A stretch of DNA of 25,423 nucleotides from JAAEQG01 sp023133475. Its GTDB lineage: Bacteria > Planctomycetota > Phycisphaerae > UBA1845. The position numbers and the translations under genes were made by a program. The stretch spans positions 1 to 25,423 of the forward strand of contig DAOVLE010000048.1 of assembly GCA_030631415.1 (NCBI GenBank), in the 5' to 3' direction. Positions 19,920 to 25,423 of the stretch are shown here, one piece after another (position 1 is the first letter of the stretch; the number at the start of each line of letters is the position of its first letter). A model generated the notes under the pieces. The model did no database searches and was not told where the DNA came from. It worked only from the letters and a program-made list of their open reading frames with translations.

Positions 19920-20704
19920 TGGCGCACCATACTTTCCTGAATCTCGATCACCTCGGTCTCGACCAGCGGCTCTGCCCGCAGAAAATCCTTCCGCAGCACC
20001 GGAGGCCAACCGTGCTCCAGCAGCATCTCGAGTTCTTCTTCGTAGAACGGGCGTTGCAACCATGCCAACCCGGTTAAGCCGTCGAAGATCACCTCGATCC
20101 GCTTGTGGTTTGCCAGTTCTTCCGGATCGGTATCGCGTGGAGCCTTGGTCAACACGAAGGTGGCCCACTCGCTGGTGCCGTCCGGCTCGAAGACCAGCGG
20201 CGGGTACTGCGGCTCAAACTCCTCGATGAATTCCTGATAGAAGGGGTCTTCTTCCAGGGCTTCCTCATCGAGGTCGGCGGCGACCTCGTCGAAGTTACGG
20301 AGCAACTCCTCGACGGTCGGCTTGCCCAGTCGCACTTTGACGCACCACACATTCCGCAGCAGGGTTTCGCCTTGCGCCCACGGTGCCTCGACTGGAACAT
20401 ACACACCCGGCGCCAGAAAGGGCTCTTCCTCGCACTCGATAATCGGCTGCACTTCTGTATCTTCGCTGTCCAGTTCCTCTTCACGTGGGAACCGCAGGCG
20501 ATAGCGTTTGCCGTCCAGCATGGCATTGGCCCGGGTCAATTGCACCAGCGAGCGCAACTGTTTCGCCGACCTGGGCAACCGTTGCCCGATCAACTGACCC
20601 AACAAGTTCGGCACCACCATGGCACTGAGCAGCGTCAAGACACCGATGACCAGCAAAACTTCCAGCAAGGTGAACCCCCGCCGGCGTGGGTGGGGGTGGC
20701 CCAT
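19910..20704 (-). CDS. gspH: GspH, minor pseudopilin
   Basis: The product has 264 residues from ATG 20704. The leader MGHPHPRRRG precedes FTLLEVLLVIGVLTLLSAMVVPNLLG, with Glu at +5. The C-terminal half has the GspH-like FEPDGTSEWATFVL and RIEVIFDGLTGLAWL strand pair. A central acidic segment (EELDSEDTEVQ through FIEEFEPQYPP) makes it longer than usual (about 170-190). GspH is thought to sit between the GspG shaft and the tip complex. The start codon lies within a dispersed repeat (20695-20731); the frame remains open to 20842, but the added residues are only repeat translations. No strong ribosome site was seen, so the start is the uncertain point. Confidence 0.9.
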   Translation of the reverse strand: MGHPHPRRRGFTLLEVLLVIGVLTLLSAMVVPNLLGQLIGQRLPRSAKQLRSLVQLTRANAMLDGKRYRLRFPREEELDSEDTEVQPIIECEEEPFLAPGVYVPVEAPWAQGETLLRNVWCVKVRLGKPTVEELLRNFDEVAADLDEEALEEDPFYQEFIEEFEPQYPPLVFEPDGTSEWATFVLTKAPRDTDPEELANHKRIEVIFDGLTGLAWLQRPFYEEELEMLLEHGWPPVLRKDFLRAEPLVETEVIEIQESMVRQWD

Positions 20705-20817
20705 CGCTTTAGCGGTGGGGGACACGAATCGCGGGTGGCCCACTGCTTTAGCGGTGGGGGACACGACCGCCTGACACGATTCGTGTCCCCCACCGCTAAA
20801 GCGATGGGCCACCCACC
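20695..20817. repeat. GGGTGGCCCATCGCTTTAGCG repeat cluster (two direct, one inverted copy)
   Basis: Copies of about 37-40 bases lie at 20695-20731 and 20734-20768 (same direction) and 20778-20817 (inverted). Copies 1 and 3 are near-perfect reverse complements over CGATTCGTGTCCCCCACCGC and beyond, so the transcript could fold into a long hairpin just before gspH. The first copy contains the gspH start codon. Confidence 0.9.
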
Positions 20818-20819
20818 TG

Positions 20820-20892
20820 TTGCCTTGTTGCCTCGTTGCCATGTTGCCTATTGCCTATTGCCTATTGCCTATTGCCTCTTGCCTCTTGCCTC
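20820..20892. repeat. TTGCCTA/TTGCCTC heptamer array next to the gspG stop codon
   Basis: Three 8-base variants (TTGCCTTG, TTGCCTCG, TTGCCATG) at 20820-20843 are followed by four TTGCCTA units and three TTGCCTC units at 20844-20892. The array begins 2 bases past the gspG stop codon. It is a second heptamer family, unrelated in sequence to GGAAAAT. Confidence 0.93.
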
Positions 20893-20894
20893 TA

Positions 20895-21350
20895 TTACTT
20901 CTTCTTCCAATTAACGACATCGTCGTCGGTGCCATCCTTGCCGTCAGGCCCGAGGCTCCACAGGTCGTAGTTTTTCTCGTTGGCTTCGCCGGGGAAGCGA
21001 TATTGGTAAACGTTACCCCAGGGATCGCGCAGCTCGTCCATGGTGCCCTCGAGGTAGGGGCCGGTCCATTTGTCGCTCTCCTCGTCAACGCTGTCGGGTC
21101 GCTCGAACAACGCCTGCAGGCCTTCGTCCGTCTCGGGATAGACGCCTACGTCCCACTTGTATTGCCGCAGTTGACCGGCAATGGGGCCGGTGCGCCCGAT
21201 GGCGCTTTTCACCAGCCCGACCTTCGCTTTCTCACCGGTGGCCACCAGGTTCGGGACCACAAAAGCAGCCAACAGCGCCAGAATCCCGATAACCAACAAA
21301 ACCTCCAACAGCGTGAAACCACTGCGCACTTGTCTTTTCCTTTTGGACAT
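20895..21350 (-). CDS. gspG: GspG, major pseudopilin
   Basis: The product has 151 residues from ATG 21350, with GAGGAG 8 bases upstream. The leader MSKRKRQVRSG is cut before FTLLEVLLVIGILALLAAFVVPNLV, with Glu at +5. The C-terminal half is diagnostic: YPETDEGLQALFERP, WTGPYLEGTMDELRDPWGNVYQY, and the calcium-loop region YDLWSLGPDGKDGTDDDVVNW. Length and motifs are those of a normal T2SS GspG, which polymerises into the pseudopilus shaft that pushes substrates toward the outer membrane. It is flanked on both sides by strong hairpin-forming repeats, which could let this subunit be expressed at a different level from its neighbours. Confidence 0.97.
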   Translation of the reverse strand: MSKRKRQVRSGFTLLEVLLVIGILALLAAFVVPNLVATGEKAKVGLVKSAIGRTGPIAGQLRQYKWDVGVYPETDEGLQALFERPDSVDEESDKWTGPYLEGTMDELRDPWGNVYQYRFPGEANEKNYDLWSLGPDGKDGTDDDVVNWKKK

Positions 21351-21358
21351 CAAACTTG

Positions 21359-21364
21359 CTCCTC
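21359..21364 (-). promoter_or_regulatory. Shine-Dalgarno site GAGGAG of gspG
   Basis: GAGGAG lies 8 bases before ATG 21350 and selects that ATG over the in-frame TTG one codon upstream. Confidence 0.65.
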
Positions 21365-21414
21365 AGCTCAAAAACGTTCCGTTCTTCGGCGAAACTACGT
21401 CGAACTCATGACGG

Positions 21415-21620
21415 GGGTGGCCCAGGGCTTTAGCCCTCTGGGGACACGAATCGCGTCAGGCATTCGTGTCCCCCACCGCTAAAGGGCTTGTCGATTTACT
21501 CTGTAGCGTCGCCCCTTGTGGGCGGCGCACCCGTGTTTTTCGTCACCCACAAGGGGTGACGCTACATTGGGAATCGCCACGGACGATTTAATCGACAGCC
21601 GCTTTAGCGGTGGGCCACCC
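21415..21620. repeat. Nested inverted repeats in the gspF-gspG spacer
   Basis: Two arms of the GGGTGGCCCA/CTTTAGC family at 21415-21457 and 21459-21486 face each other. A second inverted repeat at 21502-21566 has 21-base arms (TGTAGCGTC...TTGTGGG and its complement). The outer sequence GGCTTGTCGATTTA at about 21485-21498 is matched in inverted form by ATTTAATCGACAGCC at 21586-21600, and a further family arm follows at 21602-21620. The inner palindrome therefore looks inserted into an older one. The spacer (21351-21668) contains no gene. Confidence 0.88.
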
Positions 21621-21668
21621 ATTAGATTCCATTTCTGCCGTGTGACATCATCTACTTACCCTTTCAGG

Positions 21669-22874
21669 CTATCCACCCAACCCGCCGGAACTCATGGTCA
21701 GAATCGGCAGCAACAACGCCAGGGCGATGCACAGCACAACACCCGCCATGAACACCAGCAGCATCGGCTCCACCAAACGCACCGCCAGGTCGATCTTTCT
21801 ACTGGTTCGCGCCTCGTTGGCATCCGCCACCTGCACCAGCATGCTGTCCAGCGTGTTGCTCTCTTCCGCCACCGTCATCATGGCGATGATGTCCAGAGGG
21901 AACAAACCACTGGACCCCAGCGGCTTGGACAACGATTCGCCCTTCTTGACGTTATCCTCAGCCTTGTCGATTTCGTCAGCCAGAATCGAATTGCCGGCTG
22001 AGCCTTTCGATATTCTCAACGATTGCAGAATGGGCACCCCGTTATGCAGCAGCGTGCCCAGGATTCGACAGAAACGACACACTGCAACCATGGTGTAGAT
22101 AGGCCCATATGCCGGAGCTTTCAACTGGAACCTGGCCCAGGCAAGTCGTCCCTGCCTGGTCTGACGGGCACCCCACACCGCCACCAGCACCACCAGCACC
22201 GCAACCAGCACCACCAGGTAGTACACTTGCAGGAAGTCCGATGTCCCAAAAACAAACTTTGTGAGAATGTTGAAATCCTTTTCCTGCAAAAATCCACGGA
22301 ACTTGGGCACCACGAACACCATCAAAAAGATCACCATGGACATGCCCGCCACCACCAGCACACACGGGTAGATCAGCGAGCCGATCAGCTTGTTGCGCAG
22401 CTCGTCCTGCCGCTCGGAGAATATCGCCAACCGCTGCAACACGTCCTCGAGAAACCCGCCGCTTTCGCCGGCCCGGATCATCGAGACGTGCAGCGAGCTG
22501 AATGCGTTGGGGTGCTTGTGCATCGAATCCGCCAGTGTGGTTCCCCCGGAGACGTCCTCGCGAACCTCCTTGATCACTTCCGACAACACCGGGCTGGTGG
22601 TCAGCCGTGCCAACGTATCCAGGGCGCGGAGCATTGCCACCCCAGCCTGGAGCAGGTCTGCCATTTGATTGTAGAACGTAATCACATGTCGCGACTTAAC
22701 TCGCTTCCTGCCGCTGCCGATCGCCCGCCGCGAGACTCCGCCCTCTTTCACCGAGACCGGGAACAGCGAATCCTCGTCCAGCATTCGCAGGACGGTCTGT
22801 TGGTTTTCCGCCGTCAGGGTTCCCTCGACAGTCTTGCCGTCGGGGCCTATCGCTCTGTATGCGTATGTGGGCAT
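21669..22874 (-). CDS. gspF: GspF, polytopic inner-membrane platform protein
   Basis: The product has 401 residues, the family's normal length. It begins MPTYAYRAIGPDGKTVEGTL, as GspF/PilC proteins do. Two homologous cytoplasmic helical domains follow: residues about 60-165 (FYNQMADLLQAGVAMLRALDTLA, MIRAGESGGFLEDVLQRLA) and about 262-365 (FCRILGTLLHNGVPILQSLRI, MMTVAEESNTLDSMLVQVA). Three membrane helices are at about 169-191, 215-235 and 370-392, the last being the C-terminal anchor (LLVFMAGVVLCIALALLLPIL). GspF couples the GspE motor to GspG addition. ATG 22874 is chosen over an in-frame GTG at 22904 because the conserved MPTYAYRA starts there; the ribosome site is weak. Confidence 0.96.
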   Translation of the reverse strand: MPTYAYRAIGPDGKTVEGTLTAENQQTVLRMLDEDSLFPVSVKEGGVSRRAIGSGRKRVKSRHVITFYNQMADLLQAGVAMLRALDTLARLTTSPVLSEVIKEVREDVSGGTTLADSMHKHPNAFSSLHVSMIRAGESGGFLEDVLQRLAIFSERQDELRNKLIGSLIYPCVLVVAGMSMVIFLMVFVVPKFRGFLQEKDFNILTKFVFGTSDFLQVYYLVVLVAVLVVLVAVWGARQTRQGRLAWARFQLKAPAYGPIYTMVAVCRFCRILGTLLHNGVPILQSLRISKGSAGNSILADEIDKAEDNVKKGESLSKPLGSSGLFPLDIIAMMTVAEESNTLDSMLVQVADANEARTSRKIDLAVRLVEPMLLVFMAGVVLCIALALLLPILTMSSGGLGG

Positions 22875-22997
22875 TCTACTCAAACCCCAAAGTTCACCCC
22901 GCACCGGGGCGTTGGCGACGGAATCATCGACCTGCCGGTTTGGGTAGGCTGGATAACCTGCCGGGGGATAGGCGCACCACCGCCTTCTTCGCCCCTT

Positions 22998-23017
22998 GGC
23001 GGTTTCCGGAAACCGCC
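22998..23017. promoter_or_regulatory. Perfect 20-base palindrome upstream of gspF
   Basis: GGCGGTTTCCGGAAACCGCC equals its own reverse complement. It lies about 20 bases downstream of the possible promoter -10 element and 124 bases before the gspF ATG, a position suited to an operator or a 5' leader hairpin. A smaller CCCCG-CAC-CGGGG hairpin sits at 22897-22909. No binding protein can be named. Confidence 0.4.
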
Positions 23018-23036
23018 CACAGTGCGCCCGTCGTGT

Positions 23037-23066
23037 CTTATACGGCGGTTACCCTAACCGAATCAA
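23037..23066 (-). promoter_or_regulatory. Possible sigma70-type promoter for gspF and downstream genes
   Basis: The minus strand reads TTGATT at 23066-23061, an 18-base spacer, and TATAAG at 23042-23037 (4/6 and 5/6 matches to the E. coli consensus). It lies about 165 bases before the gspF start, in the 0.5 kb spacer that separates gspF from gspE. Promoter rules for this lineage are poorly known. Confidence 0.35.
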
Positions 23067-23198
23067 GCACTTAGGTCAATCCGCACAACATTCCACCAGT
23101 GCACACTTTACGCGCACCGATGACCTCTTGTACACACCGAAACCCAGACGATTGCAGCAACCAGAAAACAATCCCCGTTCAGCGGCAACCCGAAGAAT

Positions 23199-23219
23199 GG
23201 AAAATGGAAAATGGAAAAT
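23199..23219. repeat. GGAAAAT heptamers x 3 in the gspE-gspF spacer
   Basis: Three perfect heptamers follow AGCGGCAACCCGAAGAAT, itself a diverged copy of the AGCGGCGACCCGAAG element at 23281. Confidence 0.85.
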
Positions 23220-23243
23220 GCTGACTTGGAGACGTTAACGGAC

Positions 23244-23265
23244 TGTAGGGCGGGTTCTACCCGCC
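23244..23265. repeat. Palindromic TGTAGGGCGGGT element in the gspE-gspF spacer
   Basis: GGCGGGT and ACCCGCC arms flank TCT-type loop bases, followed on the plus strand by TTTTT. The T run is on the wrong strand to act as a terminator for gspE. Confidence 0.8.
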
Positions 23266-23280
23266 TTTTTGGAATGGCGC

Positions 23281-23317
23281 GAGGGTGTTTAGCGGCGACC
23301 CGAAGGGGAGCGCGGGG
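23281..23317. repeat. GTTTAGCGGCGACCCGAAGGGGAGCG element
   Basis: A related copy with GTTTAGCGGCGAC and CCCCAACGGGGAGCG lies at 25274-25327. It is a further dispersed family; the only open frame across it (23108-23344, minus) is made of repeats and is not called. Confidence 0.65.
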
Positions 23318-23342
23318 ACTGGGGAAGGTAGGCGTCTTCTTC

Positions 23343-23376
23343 ATTTTCCATTTTCAATTTTCAATTTTCCATTTCC
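23343..23376. repeat. Inverted ATTTTCC/ATTTTCA heptamers next to the gspE stop codon
   Basis: Units ATTTTCC, ATTTTCA, ATTTTCA, ATTTTCC and a shortened ATTTCC run up to 2 bases from the gspE stop codon. The orientation is opposite to the other GGAAAAT arrays. Confidence 0.85.
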
Positions 23377-23378
23377 TT

Positions 23379-25052
23379 CTATTCGGTTTTCGCCACGCGG
23401 AGAATCTCCTCGACGGTGGTTCTGCCGCCGAGGACCTTCACCAGGCCGTCATTGCGGAGCAGGCGCATTCCCTGATTGCACGCCAGATCGCGGATATCCT
23501 TGGCGCTGGTGCGGCGGATGATCAGCTCGCGGATCTCGTCGCTCATGCTTAGCAACTCGAAGATGCCCAATCGCCCCTTGTAACCGGTATTTCGACACTC
23601 GCGGCAACCGACTCCGCGATACAGCTCCTGGCCTGGCTCCAACTTCAGGTCCGTCGGCAGCTTGCTGCGGTCCGGCTCGTAAGCCTCCTTGCAGCTTGGG
23701 CAAATTTTGCGGACCAGCCGCTGAGCCAAAATGCCCTCCGTCGAACTGGTCACCAAAAACGGCTCGATACCCATCTCCAGCAGACGTGTGGTGGCACTGG
23801 GGGCGTCGTTGGTGTGCAACGTACTGAACACCAGGTGCCCGGTGAGCGAGGCGTTGACCGCCACCTCCGCCGTCTCCAGATCGCGAATCTCGCCTACCAG
23901 AATCACGTCCGGGTCATGACGGAGGAAAGACCGTAACCCCGTGGCAAAACTGAGCCCGATCTTAGGCCGCACTTGCACTTGGTTGATGCCTTCCAGAAAG
24001 TATTCGATGGGGTCCTCGATGGTCAGAATCTTGATCCTGTCCGAGCGGATCGTATTCAGGGCTGAGTAGAGGGTGGTGGTTTTTCCGCTCCCGGTTGGCC
24101 CGGTGACCAGGATGATCCCGTGCGGCAGGCTGATTATGCCGTTAAACCGCTCCAGCACGTCGCCGTCCATGCCCAGTGCTGTCAGGTCTATCAGAATCGA
24201 CTGCTTGTCGAGGATACGCATCACCACCCCTTCGCCGAATGCGGTGGGGACGATGCTCACGCGGATGTCGATGTCGCGGTGATGAGCCTTGACACTGAAC
24301 CCGCCGTCCTGCGGCAGGCGCTTCTCGGCGATGTTCAGGTCGGAGAGGATCTTGATGCGTGAGATGATCGCCGACTGGAACCGGCGGATTTCCGGCGGGA
24401 CGTTGGCGGTGTGCAGCACGCCGTCAACCCGATAGCGGACGCGCAGGTCGCTCTCGAAGGGCTCGATGTGCACGTCGCTGGCCCGGTCGCGGATGGCCTC
24501 GATCAGGATTTCGTTAACCAACTTGACGACGGTGGCTTCCTGGGCGGCTTCGATCTCCTCGTCGCGGGCCTCGCCGCCGTCGGTGATCACCTCGAGGTCC
24601 TCAGCCCGCAGCATGTCCTCGATGGTCTGACCGCCGACACCGTAGTATTGCTTGATCAGCCGCTGGATGTCTGCCTCGGTAGCCAGCACCGGCTCGATCT
24701 TGGTCCCGGTCAGCATGCGCAGCTCGTCGAAGGCGTAGAGGTCGAAGGGGTTAAAGGTAGCCACCCGGATCACACCGTTGGCCCGGTCGATGGGGAACAG
24801 GCAGCAGCGATGCACCAGTTTGGAGGGGATCAACTCCAGCAATTCCTGATCGATCTCGACATTATCGAGGTTGACCACCGGGATGGACAGTTGCTCGCCG
24901 ATAATTTCGAGCACGTCTCGCTCGGCGGCGTATCCCTTGTCGATCAGGATACGTTCGATGCGGTCACCCGGGCTTTTTCTGCCGGCCTTGGCTTCCTCGT
25001 ATTGTTCCTGAGTAATGGTGCCGCGTTTTAGAAGAACCTGAGCAAAACTCAC
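23379..25052 (-). CDS. gspE: GspE, type II secretion traffic ATPase
   Basis: The product has 557 residues if started at GTG 25052, which follows AAGGA by 9 bases; an ATG at 25103 (574 residues) has no ribosome site and adds a low-complexity stretch. It begins with an N-terminal MshEN/T2SSE_N domain (about 1-135: FAQVLLKRGTITQEQ...IGEQLSIPVVNL). The motor domain follows: the region RASDVHIEPFESDLRVRYRVDG, Walker A GPTGSGKT (318-325), Asp box IEDPIEY, Walker B ILVGEIRD (384-391) and His box STLHTNDA. The zinc-binding tetracysteine motif is intact (CPSC at 451-454, CREC at 483-486). GspE hydrolyses ATP as a cytoplasmic hexamer docked on GspL and GspF to drive pseudopilus growth. It is the first operon gene seen in the window. 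PilB of type IV pili is related, but the H-I-J-K pseudopilins favour T2SS. Confidence 0.96.
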   Translation of the reverse strand: MSFAQVLLKRGTITQEQYEEAKAGRKSPGDRIERILIDKGYAAERDVLEIIGEQLSIPVVNLDNVEIDQELLELIPSKLVHRCCLFPIDRANGVIRVATFNPFDLYAFDELRMLTGTKIEPVLATEADIQRLIKQYYGVGGQTIEDMLRAEDLEVITDGGEARDEEIEAAQEATVVKLVNEILIEAIRDRASDVHIEPFESDLRVRYRVDGVLHTANVPPEIRRFQSAIISRIKILSDLNIAEKRLPQDGGFSVKAHHRDIDIRVSIVPTAFGEGVVMRILDKQSILIDLTALGMDGDVLERFNGIISLPHGIILVTGPTGSGKTTTLYSALNTIRSDRIKILTIEDPIEYFLEGINQVQVRPKIGLSFATGLRSFLRHDPDVILVGEIRDLETAEVAVNASLTGHLVFSTLHTNDAPSATTRLLEMGIEPFLVTSSTEGILAQRLVRKICPSCKEAYEPDRSKLPTDLKLEPGQELYRGVGCRECRNTGYKGRLGIFELLSMSDEIRELIIRRTSAKDIRDLACNQGMRLLRNDGLVKVLGGRTTVEEILRVAKTE

Positions 25053-25061
25053 TGTTGGGTA

Positions 25062-25066
25062 TCCTT
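25062..25066 (-). promoter_or_regulatory. Probable Shine-Dalgarno site AAGGA of gspE
   Basis: AAGGA lies 9 bases before GTG 25052 and is the reason for preferring that start over ATG 25103. Confidence 0.45.
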
Positions 25067-25216
25067 TGCCTTTTTCGCTCGAAGACCGACTAGTGACCTG
25101 CATCTTTGAGCTTGGCAGTCCATACTTGCCTCGCCGCGGATAACAATCCGTTCCATCTTTATACCCATCTTAGTCATCCGGGTTGCCGGTTCGCGCGGAA
25201 AAACACCGCTAGCACG

Positions 25217-25245
25217 GAGAAAATGGAAAATGGAAAATGGGGGAT
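25217..25245. repeat. GGAAAAT heptamers upstream of gspE
   Basis: A GAGAAAAT unit, two perfect GGAAAAT units (25225-25238) and degenerate GGGGGAT/GGGAAAC units follow one another. The stretch 25104-25423 has no gene; it holds only this and the following repeats, and the gspE promoter, if local, was not recognised. Confidence 0.75.
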
Positions 25246-25273
25246 GGGAAACATTATCGTTATGTGCACACGT

Positions 25274-25327
25274 GGGTGTTTAGCGGCGACAAGTCCACCG
25301 CGTTTAGCGGCTCCCCAACGGGGAGCG
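25274..25327. repeat. GTTTAGCGGCGAC / CGTTTAGCGGCTCC double element
   Basis: Two GTTTAGCGGC cores are followed by CCCCAACGGGGAGCG, related to the element at 23281-23317. Confidence 0.6.
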
Positions 25328-25372
25328 TGAAGAATGAAGCATGAAAAACTGAGAAAACGGCGCAATCACAGT

Positions 25373-25423
25373 TGTAGGGCAGGTTCTACCCGCCTTTGTG
25401 GCATAGTGCGGCGGGTGGAACCC
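25373..25423. repeat. Palindromic TGTAGGGC...CCCGCC elements at the window edge
   Basis: One copy is at 25373-25394 (arms GGCAGGT and ACCCGCC). A second in the opposite register, GGCGGGTGGAACCC, starts at 25410 and is cut by the window end. Confidence 0.7.

Noticed and set aside
20695..20892. Repeat clusters considered as a CRISPR array
   Set aside because: Repeats are 7-8 or about 38 bases, without unique spacers of constant length, and no cas genes are present.
23244..23270. Palindrome plus TTTTT as an intrinsic terminator
   Set aside because: The T run follows the hairpin on the plus strand, where no gene is transcribed; on the minus strand it precedes the hairpin.
23108..23344. 78-residue minus-strand frame between gspE and gspF
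   Set aside because: It is composed of translated repeats (FSIFHFPF, RVEPAL) with no independent coding signal.
25158..25187. TATAAA at 25158-25163 (minus) as a gspE promoter
   Set aside because: No acceptable -35 element at 16-18 bases and no extended -10; too weak to call.

Overview
The window is one minus-strand operon, read from right to left, that encodes most of a type II secretion (T2SS) pseudopilus machine. By eye it is GC-rich. Two things suggest a planctomycete, perhaps Phycisphaerae: a T2SS with an enlarged secretin-like component, and dispersed intergenic repeats whose spurious translations (SPTAKAMGHP, AGFQPA, GRVPP types) resemble those I associate with planctomycete genomes. 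This assignment is an inference from style, not a marker gene. No rRNA, tRNA, CRISPR array or transposase is visible, and I support no gene on the plus strand.

Layout in transcription order (high to low coordinate): gspE ATPase (25052-23379); a 0.5 kb repeat-rich spacer; gspF inner-membrane platform (22874-21669); a 0.3 kb spacer of nested palindromes; gspG major pseudopilin (21350-20895); a spacer of heptamer and palindromic repeats; the minor pseudopilins gspH (20704-19910), gspI (19919-19095) and gspJ (19092-18238), tightly packed or overlapping; a repeat-filled junction; gspK (18010-16397); gspL, a PilM-PilN-type fusion (16410-14836); a gspM/PilO-like gene with an extra GspC/PilP-like domain (14816-13248); a giant 3159-residue secreted protein (13186-3707); and a second multi-repeat secreted protein (3456 to beyond base 1, at least 1152 residues).

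The two large proteins are the unusual part. Both are built from tandem secretin N-domain (N1/N2/N3, KH-like) modules: an N0-like domain plus about 31 to 32 modules in the giant, and about 12 to 13 in the visible part of the second. Neither shows a secretin beta-barrel in this window. An ordinary GspD has N0 plus three N modules and about 650-700 residues. Many modules of the giant carry an inserted low-complexity loop, Lys/Arg/Ser-rich early, Gln-rich in the middle and Arg-Gly-Gly-rich late. A tandem duplication of about 1 kb at 4343-6348 shows how the array has grown. The most economical reading is a T2SS with a greatly extended periplasmic part, whose actual channel may lie past the left edge.

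Several families of small dispersed repeats fill nearly every junction where genes do not overlap: heptamer arrays (GGAAAAT/ATTTTCC and TTGCCTA), a GGGTGGCCCATCGCTTTAGCG family, a GCAGGCTTCCAGCCTGC palindrome, a TGTAGGGCGGGTTCCACCCGCC-type palindrome and others. In three places they reach into genes: they supply the start codon of gspH, they encode the leader of gspK, and they form an in-frame insertion in gspM.
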